Shown: piece after piece, positions 42,143 to 49,637 of the stretch | Numbering within the stretch: position 1 is the first letter of the stretch | Layout: each line of letters opens with the position of its first letter | NCBI GenBank assembly: GCA_041821185.1 | Contig: JBGUBD010000005.1 | Coordinates: 310,001-374,000 of the forward strand | Direction: 5' to 3' | Source: Phycisphaerales bacterium AB-hyl4 | Lineage (GTDB): Bacteria; Planctomycetota; Phycisphaerae; Phycisphaerales; Phycisphaeraceae | DNA length: 64,000 nt | Notes under the pieces: generated by a model | Told to the model about the DNA's origin: nothing | Database searches by the model: none | What the model saw: the letters and a program-made list of their open reading frames with translations, nothing else | Program-made: the position numbers and the translations under genes

Positions 42143-42210
42143 CATTTAGCCGCGGTGCTTGCACCGCGCTCTTTTGGCGTGAAGCGCGTCGCAAGCGACG
42201 CGGCTAAATG
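42143..42210. repeat. Cloverleaf-like element (ATTTAGCCGCG family)
   Basis: The ends CATTTAGCCGCG (42143-42154) and CGCGGCTAAATG (42199-42210) are exact complements. Inside are two further hairpins, CGCGGTGC-TT-GCACCGCG (42152-42169) and GCGTCGC-AA-GCGACGC (42186-42201). The same plan recurs at 63350-63428. The rest of the 42017-42370 spacer shows no gene. Confidence 0.85.
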
Positions 42211-42370
42211 GGGTCGCGGAATCGCGGTCGCGTGGTGGGATCAGCAGCACAACTCGGCCGATTGGGGCGGAAGATTATCGGTCACGCGGCGTTTTGGCAC
42301 GATTCGGCCATTTATAGCCGATAGAATGTTCATTGTCGTTCGGGCAGGTAAACCGTGATGGGATACGATT

Positions 42371-43261
42371 TTGACCTTTGACCGCCTGGAGCAGTTGCTT
42401 CGCCGCATCCAGGGCTACCTCTGGACTGAACCGCTCGAAGTTCTCATCGAGATCGCGGTCATCTGGGTGGTGGTTTACGTGATCCTGCGCTTCCTTCGCG
42501 GGACGCGCGGGGCTCGCGTGATCAAAGGCATGGCCGTCGTGCTGATTATCGGTACGCTCGCGATTCAGATCCTCGGTCGGCAGAACGCGTTCGAACGGCT
42601 GAACTTCCTCTACACCAACTTCCTCGCCTTCGCGTCGCTGATGCTCGTGATCGTCTTCCAGCCGGAGCTGCGGCGGGCGCTGGTTCGGCTGGGCGAAGCG
42701 CGATTCTTCCGACAAAGCGGCCTGCGCAAGGCTCGCGTCGTTGAAGAAGTGCTCGGCGCGGTGCAGTACCTGGCACGCAACAAGATCGGAGCGCTGATCG
42801 CCATCGAGCGACAGGTCGGCTTGCAGGGCATCGTGGAACTGGGCACGCGCCTCGACGCGGAGGTGTCCAAAGAACTGTTGAACACGCTGTTCTGGCCCGG
42901 CTCGGCGTTGCACGACATGGGCGTGGTCGTCCGCGGCGACCGGATCATCGCGGCGGGCGTACAATTTCCGCTGGCCGAGGGTGAAAACATCCCGCAGGAG
43001 CTCGGCTCCCGCCACCGCGCGGCGTGGGGGCTCTCGCAGGAGGCCGACGCCCTGGTCATCGTCGTCAGCGAAGAGACCGGCGCGATCAGCGTGGCCGAAC
43101 GTGGCGAACTGACCCGGGGCCTGAGCCCGGAAGAGCTGCGACCGATCCTCATCCGCGGCCTGGGCAGCGTGACCATCGCCGAACGAAACGAGACCAACGG
43201 CAGCGATGCCGGCAGTGACAGCACCCTGAGCAATGAAGGCGCCCTCGGCTCGCGAAGCTGA
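42371..43261 (+). CDS. cdaA: Diadenylate cyclase CdaA (DacA-type), atypical DGA motif
   Basis: 296 residues. Three N-terminal membrane helices (about 20-100), then the DAC domain that makes c-di-AMP from two ATP. GSRHRAAWGLS carries the RHR motif (214-216) and VVSEETGAISVA is conserved. The DGA motif is changed: residues 182-184 read Asp-Met-Gly (SALHDMGVVV) instead of Asp-Gly-Ala; the metal-binding Asp is kept. Start TTG 42371. The next gene encodes its usual partner CdaR; glmM is not adjacent. Confidence 0.88.
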   Translation: MTFDRLEQLLRRIQGYLWTEPLEVLIEIAVIWVVVYVILRFLRGTRGARVIKGMAVVLIIGTLAIQILGRQNAFERLNFLYTNFLAFASLMLVIVFQPELRRALVRLGEARFFRQSGLRKARVVEEVLGAVQYLARNKIGALIAIERQVGLQGIVELGTRLDAEVSKELLNTLFWPGSALHDMGVVVRGDRIIAAGVQFPLAEGENIPQELGSRHRAAWGLSQEADALVIVVSEETGAISVAERGELTRGLSPEELRPILIRGLGSVTIAERNETNGSDAGSDSTLSNEGALGSRS

Positions 43262-43278
43262 GGCAAGACGAGAAACGC

Positions 43279-44346
43279 GTGGGCAAGCGAAACCCGGCCA
43301 ACCCGAACCCCAGCCCGACGCTGAGCGTGGATATCCCGACGCTCGGCAAGGGGGAGCACCGCGCGGACCGTGGCGTGCTGGACAAGATTCAGACGGCCGT
43401 GCTTGTCACGATCATCGCCGTGCTCGTCTGGCTCTACGCCGAGGGCGAAGCCGTGCAGGAGCGCCCCAAGCAGGTGCGGATTCAGTTCGTCACGCCGGGC
43501 ACGACCGACGTGGGCATCGCGCCCAACAGCCCGCTGACCATCGGCGTCACGTTCCAGGCCTCCACCGGACAGATCACGCAGGTCGAGCAACTGCTCAGCC
43601 GGGGGCCAATCGAGATCCCCGTCACGCCGGAGCAGACGAATGACAACCAGCAGGTGATCGTGCTTCGCGAGGCTCTCGAGCGATCCGCGCTGGGCGAGTT
43701 GGGCGTGAACATCAAAGAAACCAGCCCGGCGACGCAGACGGTGCGCGTGGAACAGTTGCAGACGGTCGCGCTGGATGTGGCGTTGGAGTTGGCCCAGCCG
43801 GAGATGGTGGCCCCTCGGCCGCGGATCGACCCCAGCCGTGTGTCGGTGACCGTGCCGGCGAGCATGGTGGGGCAGATGCGCGGGATGCGGGCGATCGCCC
43901 GGCTGGACGACCTGAGCACCTTCGAGCCGGACGAGCAACACACCACCAGCCTGCGCGTGACGCTGCCGGATACGCTGGACCCGACGTGGGTTCGCGTCGA
44001 GCCGGGCACGGTGGACGTGACATTCACCCTGCGCGAGCAGACAGACGAGATAACACTGACGAGCGTATCGATCAACGTGGTGCTCTCCGCGCCGCTGGCT
44101 CGGCAGTACATCGTCGAAGTGCCGGAAGAGCACAATGTGCTCCGCGACGTGGTGCTTCGCGGCCCGGCGGACCAGATTGACCTTATCCGTCGAAAAGAAC
44201 GGCCGATCCGCGCCTACCTCCGCCCGACTGCCGACGAACTGGACCGCGGCGTCGAGATGCTGAACGTCGAATTGGACAAGCCTGGCAGTGTGTCCGTCGA
44301 GTCGCCGCTGCCGTCCGTGCCGGTGGTGGTCAGCCGACGGGATTGA
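43279..44346 (+). CDS. YbbR-domain protein (CdaR-like regulator of CdaA)
   Basis: 355 residues. A short cytoplasmic N-terminus, one membrane helix about 38-55 (TAVLVTIIAVLVWLYAEGEAV), then extracytoplasmic YbbR-type beta repeats (VRIQFVTPGTTDVGI; RVEQLQTVALDVALELAQPEMVAPRPRIDPSRVSVTVPASMV; NVLRDVVLRGPADQIDLI). CdaR binds and modulates CdaA in Firmicutes. The GTG start at 43279 is 17 bp after cdaA. Repeat copies are degenerate, so the exact number is unclear. Confidence 0.78.
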   Translation: MGKRNPANPNPSPTLSVDIPTLGKGEHRADRGVLDKIQTAVLVTIIAVLVWLYAEGEAVQERPKQVRIQFVTPGTTDVGIAPNSPLTIGVTFQASTGQITQVEQLLSRGPIEIPVTPEQTNDNQQVIVLREALERSALGELGVNIKETSPATQTVRVEQLQTVALDVALELAQPEMVAPRPRIDPSRVSVTVPASMVGQMRGMRAIARLDDLSTFEPDEQHTTSLRVTLPDTLDPTWVRVEPGTVDVTFTLREQTDEITLTSVSINVVLSAPLARQYIVEVPEEHNVLRDVVLRGPADQIDLIRRKERPIRAYLRPTADELDRGVEMLNVELDKPGSVSVESPLPSVPVVVSRRD

Positions 44347-44366
44347 TCAAGCCCCGGATCGGCGGA

Positions 44367-44453
44367 ATTTCTAATCGCTGATTTCTAATCGCTGCCCACA
44401 TCGACAAACCACCCACGACCAGCCCGAAACCCGAAACAAGAAACCACAAACCG
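44367..44453 (+). repeat. Two heptamer-period arrays after the YbbR gene
   Basis: 44367-44394 is an exact tandem duplication of the 14-mer ATTTCTAATCGCTG. 44426-44453 reads GAAACCC, GAAACAA, GAAACCA, CAAACCG at 7-nt period. They do not face each other as complements, so these look like single arms. Confidence 0.7.
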
Positions 44454-44540
44454 CCTCCCATCCTCCCTTTGCCATTTGACACCCCCGGCGGAAGTGGGCA
44501 CAATTTCAGTGGTATCCCTCCGTTCATGAAAGGATTTGCG

Positions 44541-44816
44541 ATGCGCAACGCGTTTCACGCCTCGCTCAAGTGCTCCGGTGCGGCCGTCCTGGTTGTGATG
44601 ATGCTGGTGTTTGCCGGCTGCCACTCGCCGACGTCGGCTGCGGGCGTGCGGGCCAACTTCAGCCCGGAACTGCACTCCACTGCAAATTCCTACGAACAGC
44701 ACCTGAATCGCGAAGCCCGCACGAGGGACATGAACCTTCGTGGCGTGTGGGACGACGGCTCGCGGCTGCTGCTGCTGGACCGCCCCTCGCGCCTGTCGCC
44801 GTACCCGATCCCCTGA
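44541..44816 (+). CDS. Small lipoprotein of unknown function
   Basis: 91 residues. Lipobox FAGC with Cys27 after AAVLVVMMLV. The mature part is short and charged (YEQHLNREARTRDMNLRGVWDDGSRLLLLDRPSRLSPYPIP). The start at 44541 has AAAGGA 6 nt upstream. A strong terminator follows, so it is probably monocistronic. No recognised family. Confidence 0.7.
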   Translation: MRNAFHASLKCSGAAVLVVMMLVFAGCHSPTSAAGVRANFSPELHSTANSYEQHLNREARTRDMNLRGVWDDGSRLLLLDRPSRLSPYPIP

Positions 44817-44853
44817 TCGGCGTGCACTGGTGGAAATCAACGTGATCCAACCG

Positions 44854-44886
44854 ACCCACGCTCTAACCGGCGTGGGTTTTTATTTT
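44854..44886 (+). terminator. Rho-independent terminator after small lipoprotein gene
   Basis: ACCCACGC (44854-44861) pairs with GCGTGGGT (44870-44877), then TTTTATTTT. Stem core shared with the CCCACG/CGTGGG family. Confidence 0.8.
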
Positions 44887-45164
44887 GACGGTGTGAAAAT
44901 TTATCTGCCTGCATGAAGGGTTTTTGCGTTTATCGTCGAAGTTCAATGGAACGTTGACCGATAGATATCGTAAGAACCTAACGGTTATCGCTCGCCGGTT
45001 CAGTGGATCAAGCAAGTTTTGCTGGCCACGATGGTCATTGCACGTCGCGATGCCCCACCCGACCGGCGTGTGCAACGTTAAGGGGGGTCTTATGTTAACG
45101 TCCCAATCGCCCGGGCCAATCCCGCGCGGTCGAGGGGGCGATCCCGTCCACGCTGGAGTTTGCG
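44887..45164 (+). promoter_or_regulatory. Leader region of the PilZ gene with promoter-like and operator-like sites
   Basis: The 5' half is AT-rich. ACCGATAG (44957-44964) resembles a sigma-28 -10 with CGAAGTTC (44937-44944) as a possible -35 at 12-nt spacing, each imperfect. Further down ACGTTAA (45075-45081) faces TTAACGT (45095-45101), an operator-like dyad. GGAG lies 6-7 nt before the ATG. Confidence 0.3.
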
Positions 45165-45626
45165 ATGCCTGGGAGCGGACCGCTTAACCTGCTTGAAGAA
45201 CTGAAACGGCTCGAAACCCTTCGAAGTCCGAAATCCGACGGCCAGCGTCGTCATCAGCGGTTCCTCCTCCGCACCGACGCCGAGCTGCACCCGATGAGCC
45301 CGCAGCAGCTCGACCGCACGCCGTTGGATATCAAACTACGCGATATCAGTCGTTGCGGGATGGGCTTCATCAGCCAGACACCCCTGCCGCAAGGCTCAAC
45401 CTGGCGCGCCTGCTTCATGCAACGCGGGCATGTCGTCGGCCAGCAGGGCCTGCTCGTCCGGCACTGTCGAAACGTCGGCGATGGCCTCTACCTCATCGGT
45501 GGCCAGTTCTGCATCGACACCGGCCTGCTGGTCACCCTCGGCGTCGAACCCAATCGCGTCTACGAAGGCGACGCCCACTACGGCGACGAAGACGACGCCT
45601 TCATCCCCCCCGGTGACGTCGACTGA
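45165..45626 (+). CDS. PilZ-domain protein (c-di-GMP receptor)
   Basis: 153 residues. Arg28 and Arg32 in RRHQR form the RxxxR motif, and DISRCGMG (60-67) is the (D/N)xSxxG motif, so c-di-GMP binding is expected. There is a short N-terminal helix and an acidic C-terminal tail. No effector domain is attached. In flagellated bacteria such proteins often act on motility or surface polysaccharide; no evidence here says which. Confidence 0.83.
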   Translation: MPGSGPLNLLEELKRLETLRSPKSDGQRRHQRFLLRTDAELHPMSPQQLDRTPLDIKLRDISRCGMGFISQTPLPQGSTWRACFMQRGHVVGQQGLLVRHCRNVGDGLYLIGGQFCIDTGLLVTLGVEPNRVYEGDAHYGDEDDAFIPPGDVD

Positions 45627-45680
45627 CCCCCCGCAACCACAAACCAGAGCAGCTTTAATCCAAATTCAGCGGCATGCTCC

Positions 45681-45750
45681 ATGTTTAGCCTCCGCGGCCA
45701 CGCGGGGTGCTTCCGGGGGGGCCGCCGTAGGCGGCGGGGCTACGTAACAT
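45681..45750. repeat. Degenerate cloverleaf-like element plus nearby heptamer arm
   Basis: ATGTTTAGCC (45681-45690) faces GGCTACGTAACAT (45738-45750) with a 3-nt bulge, enclosing the hairpin GCCGCC-GTA-GGCGGC (45721-45735). This resembles the elements at 42143 and 63350 in plan but not in exact sequence. Confidence 0.55.
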
Positions 45751-45770
45751 CTGGGTTCAACCTGCGATAG

Positions 45771-45797
45771 AAACTACAAACCGCAAACCACAACCCC
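45771..45797 (+). repeat. Single-arm heptamer array before queE stop
   Basis: AAACTAC, AAACCGC, AAACCAC, AACCCC at 7-nt period, complementary in type to the array at 17980. It ends 8 nt from the queE stop codon. Confidence 0.65.
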
Positions 45798-45804
45798 TTC
45801 CCAA

Positions 45805-46497
45805 CTACACCCCCCGGGCCGCCGGGTCCCAGATCAGCTTGTGCAACTGCGTCTGCAGCCGCACCGCCAAACCGTCTTCCAGCACCCACGCTGCCAGATC
45901 ACGCAGCGACAGCCCCGTCGCCCCCGGCAGCTCTCGGCCGGGCGGAATCTCGTGCACCGCACTCAGCAGTACCGCCTTCACCCGCTCCGGCAGCCGATGC
46001 TCCGCGATCACCTGACGGGCCCACGCGTAGTCTTCGCGCGAGGTGAGCACGAGCTTCACCTCGTCGCGCTGCGTGAGCTGTTCGATATTCGACCAGCGGT
46101 TTCGCTCGACCTCGCCGCTGCCGGGCGTTTTCAGGTCCATGATGCGGATGACCCGCTCGTCGCAGGCTGCGATGTCGCACGCCCCGCTGGTCTCCACGAG
46201 CACCGTCTTGCCCGCATCGCATAGCCGACGCATCAGCTCGTGCACGCTCGGCTGAAGCAACGGCTCGCCGCCGGTCACTTCCACCAGCGAGCACCCGCCG
46301 CCGATCCGCTCGACCTCGGCCAGCACGTCGTCCACCGCCCATCGTTTGCCCTCGTGAAACGCATATTCCGTATCACAGTACCCGCAGCGCAGATGGCAAC
46401 CCATCAGCCGAACGAACACGCAAGGCAGCCCCGCCCACGTGCTCTCGCCCTGGATCGAGTAGAAAATCTCGTTGATCATCAACGTCGCCGACTTCAC
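45805..46497 (-). CDS. queE: 7-carboxy-7-deazaguanine synthase QueE
   Basis: 230 residues. Radical-SAM cluster CHLRCGYC (CxxxCxxC, about 34-41), N-terminal INEIFYSIQGESTWAGLPCVFVRLMGC and EVTGGEPLLQ are characteristic of QueE. It converts 6-carboxytetrahydropterin to 7-carboxy-7-deazaguanine in queuosine/7-deazapurine synthesis. The upstream gene folK on the same strand ends 25 bp before it, so the two form a pterin-related pair. Confidence 0.92.
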   Translation of the reverse strand: MKSATLMINEIFYSIQGESTWAGLPCVFVRLMGCHLRCGYCDTEYAFHEGKRWAVDDVLAEVERIGGGCSLVEVTGGEPLLQPSVHELMRRLCDAGKTVLVETSGACDIAACDERVIRIMDLKTPGSGEVERNRWSNIEQLTQRDEVKLVLTSREDYAWARQVIAEHRLPERVKAVLLSAVHEIPPGRELPGATGLSLRDLAAWVLEDGLAVRLQTQLHKLIWDPAARGV

Positions 46498-46522
46498 AAT
46501 TGCACCTGCTTACGGTTTGTCT

Positions 46523-47071
46523 TCATCGTTCATCTTCCGCCCCCAGGCCCGCCGACGCTCGTAGCGCGTCCGGCGCGTGCCGCCGTGCCGCCGCATCCGC
46601 CTCAACCGCCTCCAGCATCGCCGCCACCGACGCCCCGGTCAGCGGATGTCGCCACGCCGGGCTCGCCACATCCGCCAGCGGCCGCAGCACAAACCACCGC
46701 TCATGCAGCCGTGGATGCGGCACGTGCAGGCCCGGCTCGTCGATCACCCGTTCATCGTAGGCCAGCACATCCAGATCCAGCGGCCGCGGTCCCCAATGCG
46801 TCCGCTCCGCCCGGCTCGGCCGACCCGCCGACCGCTCCACCGCCTGCAACGCAGCCAGCAGCTCGCTCGGCGAAAGCGTCGTCTCCAACGCCACCACCGC
46901 GTTCAAAAACGCCCCCTGACCGCTCGGCCCACCCACCGGCGCCGTCTCATACACCCCGCTCACCGCCGCCACCCGCGTGTCCGCCAGCGCCGCCAACGCT
47001 TGGCAGGCCGCCGTCAGATGCCCCCAGCGGTCGCCGAGGTTCGAACCCATTGCTACATAAACCCGCGCCAT
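46523..47071 (-). CDS. folK: Hydroxymethyl-dihydropterin pyrophosphokinase FolK
   Basis: 182 residues. VYVAMGSNLGDRWGHL at the N-terminus, VYETAPVGGPSGQGAFLNAVVALET, and the signature WGPRPLDLDVLAYDERVID with VPHPRLHERWFVLRPLADV identify HPPK. It transfers pyrophosphate from ATP to 6-hydroxymethyl-dihydropterin in folate synthesis. The start at 47071 is preferred because the family begins at this point; the longer frame to 47128 adds a Gly/Cys-rich stretch. Confidence 0.92.
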   Translation of the reverse strand: MARVYVAMGSNLGDRWGHLTAACQALAALADTRVAAVSGVYETAPVGGPSGQGAFLNAVVALETTLSPSELLAALQAVERSAGRPSRAERTHWGPRPLDLDVLAYDERVIDEPGLHVPHPRLHERWFVLRPLADVASPAWRHPLTGASVAAMLEAVEADAAARRHAPDALRASAGLGAEDER

Positions 47072-47117
47072 TCGGCCATTGTCGCCACCAACCCCGCCAC
47101 AGCAAATCCCACGCCCC

Positions 47118-47166
47118 CCAAGCCCCAAGCCTCACGCCCAATCCCTCAAGCCCCAAGCCCCCACGC
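47118..47166 (+). repeat. Single-arm heptamer array (CAAGCCC type)
   Basis: Words CCAAGCC, CCAAGCC, TCACGCC, CAATCCC, TCAAGCC, CCAAGCC, CCCACGC follow at 7-nt period. It lies in the divergent spacer between folK and the 179-residue protein gene. The same words occur in mutL at 59444. Confidence 0.75.
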
Positions 47167-47205
47167 CTCACCCCACACCGCCCCCGGCGCGGTAAACTGC
47201 CGCTC

Positions 47206-47745
47206 ATGCCAATCACCATTCTCAGTCCGTACTCCGGCCGTCCGGTCAAGGTCCGCGATCAGGATCTCGGCCGAGCGATTCGCGACGAGGAAGGCCGTAT
47301 CTTCTACGTCATCCCCCGCAGCGATGGGCAAGGCCACTACGCCGCCCCCACCCGCAAGGGCTCGGAAAAGGATGAACAGCGTTACCGCGACCTCGAACGC
47401 AAGACTGCCGAGCAGGGCGAGATCGCTCGCGAAGTGCAGCAGCAGCCCGCGCACGACGCGACCGGCCCCGGTCGGCCGGTGAGCCCCGTACGGCTGATCG
47501 TGCTGCTGATCGTACTGCTGGCCGCGATCGCCGCCGGCCTCTGGCTGCTGCTGGACATCGACATCACCCCGCTCTCGCCTGACGAGCCCGCCCCCGTGCC
47601 CGTGCAGCCGACCGAGCCTGCCGACTCGCCGCAGAGCGGGTGGATCATCGAGGGTGGCGTGGCGTACAGCTTCGAGCCGATGATGATCACGATCGGCCAG
47701 CCCGCTTGCGTGACCTCGCAAGCGATGCGCCTGGGCGAAACCTGA
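47206..47745 (+). CDS. Single-pass membrane protein of unknown function
   Basis: 179 residues. A charged N-terminal cytoplasmic domain (ITILSPYSGRPVKVRDQDLGRAIRDEEGRIFYVI), one membrane helix at about 96-116 (LIVLLIVLLAAIAAGLWLLL) and a Pro/Glu-rich extracytoplasmic tail. The start is the ATG at 47206; the open frame continues upstream antisense to folK and queE and is not coding there. It precedes the peptide-binding lipoprotein gene by 26 bp and may be co-transcribed. Confidence 0.65.
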   Translation: MPITILSPYSGRPVKVRDQDLGRAIRDEEGRIFYVIPRSDGQGHYAAPTRKGSEKDEQRYRDLERKTAEQGEIAREVQQQPAHDATGPGRPVSPVRLIVLLIVLLAAIAAGLWLLLDIDITPLSPDEPAPVPVQPTEPADSPQSGWIIEGGVAYSFEPMMITIGQPACVTSQAMRLGET

Positions 47746-47771
47746 ACCCGCAAACGACGGAACGAAAACAC

Positions 47772-49520
47772 ATGCGACACGGATGGTCGATTTTATTTGC
47801 GATCGCGTTCACCTTCGCCAGCCTCCTCGCCGTCGGCTGCGGCCGACAGCCCGAGGCCGACGTGATCTTCCTCACCACCAGCGAGCACAACGACCTCGAC
47901 CCGCAGCGGATCAGTTGGCTGCACGACTCGCGCGTCGTCGAGCAGATGTTCGAGCCGCTGGTCGTGCACGACTTCACCACACACGAAACAAAGCCCGGCG
48001 TCGCCGAGTCGTGGGACATCTCCGACGACGGGATGACCTACACCTTTCACCTCCGCGAAGACGCCCGCTGGTCCAACGGCGACCCGGTCACCGCCAACGA
48101 CTTCGTCTTCGCCTGGCGTCGCGCGCTCACCCCCGATCTCGCGGCCCAATACGCCCGCATGCTCTACCGTATCGAAGGTGCGGAGGCGTTTCTCCACTGG
48201 CGAACCGAGCAGATCGAGCAGTACGCCCAGGTCAGCCGTGACGCCAACGGCGGCCGCGGCGAAATCGCCGAGCAGGTCTGGCAGCTTGCAGAGGATCGCT
48301 TCGAGCAGTCCGTCGGCGTCACCGCGGAAGACGACCGTACGCTCGTCGTCCGCCTCGAACGCCCCGCGCCCTACTTCCTCGAACTTGTCGCGTTCATCAC
48401 CTTCTACCCCGTCCACGCCCGGAGCGTGCAGGAAGCGATGACCCTCGACCCCGCCACCGGCATGTGGCGGATGGACACCCGCTACTGGTCCGACCCCAAC
48501 CGCCTCGTGAGCAACGGCGCGTACAAGCTCGCCGGCCGACGGTTCCGCCAGTACGTCCACATGACCGCCAACGAGCACTACTGGAACGCGGGCCAGGTGC
48601 AGAACGCCTCGATCATGGAACGCATCGTCAGCGACCCGCAAAACGCCATGACCACCTACCGCCGCGGCGGCGCGAACTTCTGGCCCGGCGTGCCCGCGGG
48701 GGCGATGGCCTCCGAACTCGTCCGCGACGACCGCCGCAATGACGTGCACACCCAGACCATGGCTGGCACGTACTTCTACAACTTCAACTGCATGCCCCAG
48801 CTTCGCGACGGCCGGGACAACCCCTTCGCCGACCCCCGCGTCCGCCGAGCCTTCTCCAAGGCCATCGACCGCGACACGATCGTCCAGCGCGTCACCCGTA
48901 TGAACCAGCCCGTCGCCATGAGCTACATCCCTCCCGATGTCATCGGCGACTACAACCCACCCACCGAACACGGCATCACCTTCGACCCCGAGCGAGCACG
49001 CGAACTACTGGCAGAGGCCGGCTATCCCAACGGCGAAGGGCTCACCGGCCTGAGCATCCTCTACAACACCGGCGCGGAACATGGCGACATCGCCCAGGCC
49101 ATCCGACGCATGTGGGAACAGCACCTCGGCGTCTCCGTCAGCCTCGAATCGGTCGAGGTGAACGCCTTCTTCGACCGCCTCCGCAGCCAGGACTACGTCA
49201 TCGCCCGCGCGTCATGGTTCGGCGACTACCCCGACCCGACCAGTTGGCTCGACCGCATGCTCAGCGACGACGCGAACAACAACACCGCCTGGTCCAACGA
49301 AGCGTTCGATGCGCTGCTCACCGAAGCCGCCAACGAAACCGAGCCCAGCGCCCGCCTTGCCCTGCTGCGCGAAGCCGAAGCGTTGCTGCTCGACGAGCAG
49401 CCGATGGCCATGATCTTCCAGTACGTCTCCGTCAACCTCTGGAACCCCGACCAGCTCGAAGGCCTCAACGCCAACCCCTGGGCAAAATGGAACATGGACC
49501 GCATCCGCGTGAGACGTTAG
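47772..49520 (+). CDS. Oligopeptide ABC transporter substrate-binding lipoprotein (SBP family 5)
   Basis: 582 residues. Lipoprotein signal peptide with Cys23 (SLLAVGCG). Family-5 landmarks: LDPQRISWLHDSRVVEQMFEPLVVHD, VAESWDISDDGMTYTFHLREDARWSNGDPVTANDFVFAWRRAL, and NPFADPRVRRAFSKAIDRDTIV. It should capture peptides outside the membrane and pass them to an OppBC channel. Only one permease gene follows, after a heptamer hairpin. Confidence 0.9.
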   Translation: MRHGWSILFAIAFTFASLLAVGCGRQPEADVIFLTTSEHNDLDPQRISWLHDSRVVEQMFEPLVVHDFTTHETKPGVAESWDISDDGMTYTFHLREDARWSNGDPVTANDFVFAWRRALTPDLAAQYARMLYRIEGAEAFLHWRTEQIEQYAQVSRDANGGRGEIAEQVWQLAEDRFEQSVGVTAEDDRTLVVRLERPAPYFLELVAFITFYPVHARSVQEAMTLDPATGMWRMDTRYWSDPNRLVSNGAYKLAGRRFRQYVHMTANEHYWNAGQVQNASIMERIVSDPQNAMTTYRRGGANFWPGVPAGAMASELVRDDRRNDVHTQTMAGTYFYNFNCMPQLRDGRDNPFADPRVRRAFSKAIDRDTIVQRVTRMNQPVAMSYIPPDVIGDYNPPTEHGITFDPERARELLAEAGYPNGEGLTGLSILYNTGAEHGDIAQAIRRMWEQHLGVSVSLESVEVNAFFDRLRSQDYVIARASWFGDYPDPTSWLDRMLSDDANNNTAWSNEAFDALLTEAANETEPSARLALLREAEALLLDEQPMAMIFQYVSVNLWNPDQLEGLNANPWAKWNMDRIRVRR

Positions 49521-49632
49521 TTTCTAGTTTCGAGTTCCGGGTTTCGAGTTGGCGCTCAACCCGGCCACTCCCCCGAACCATTCACCGGCCGATGCTCCCC
49601 AACTCGAAACTAAAAACTAGAAACTAGAAACT
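49521..49632. repeat. Heptamer-word hairpin between peptide-binding protein and permease genes
   Basis: Left arm 49521-49552 (TTTCTAG, TTTCGAG, TTCCGGG, TTTCGAG) faces right arm 49599-49632 (ACTCGAA, ACTAAAA, ACTAGAA, ACTAGAA). It ends 5 nt before the permease ATG, which has no Shine-Dalgarno sequence. Confidence 0.87.
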
Positions 49633-49637
49633 GATTT

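Noticed and set aside
46240..47205. N-terminal extension of the 179-residue membrane protein to 501 residues
   Set aside because: The extension is antisense to queE and folK and extremely Pro/Ala/Arg-rich; the ATG at 47206 is the credible start.
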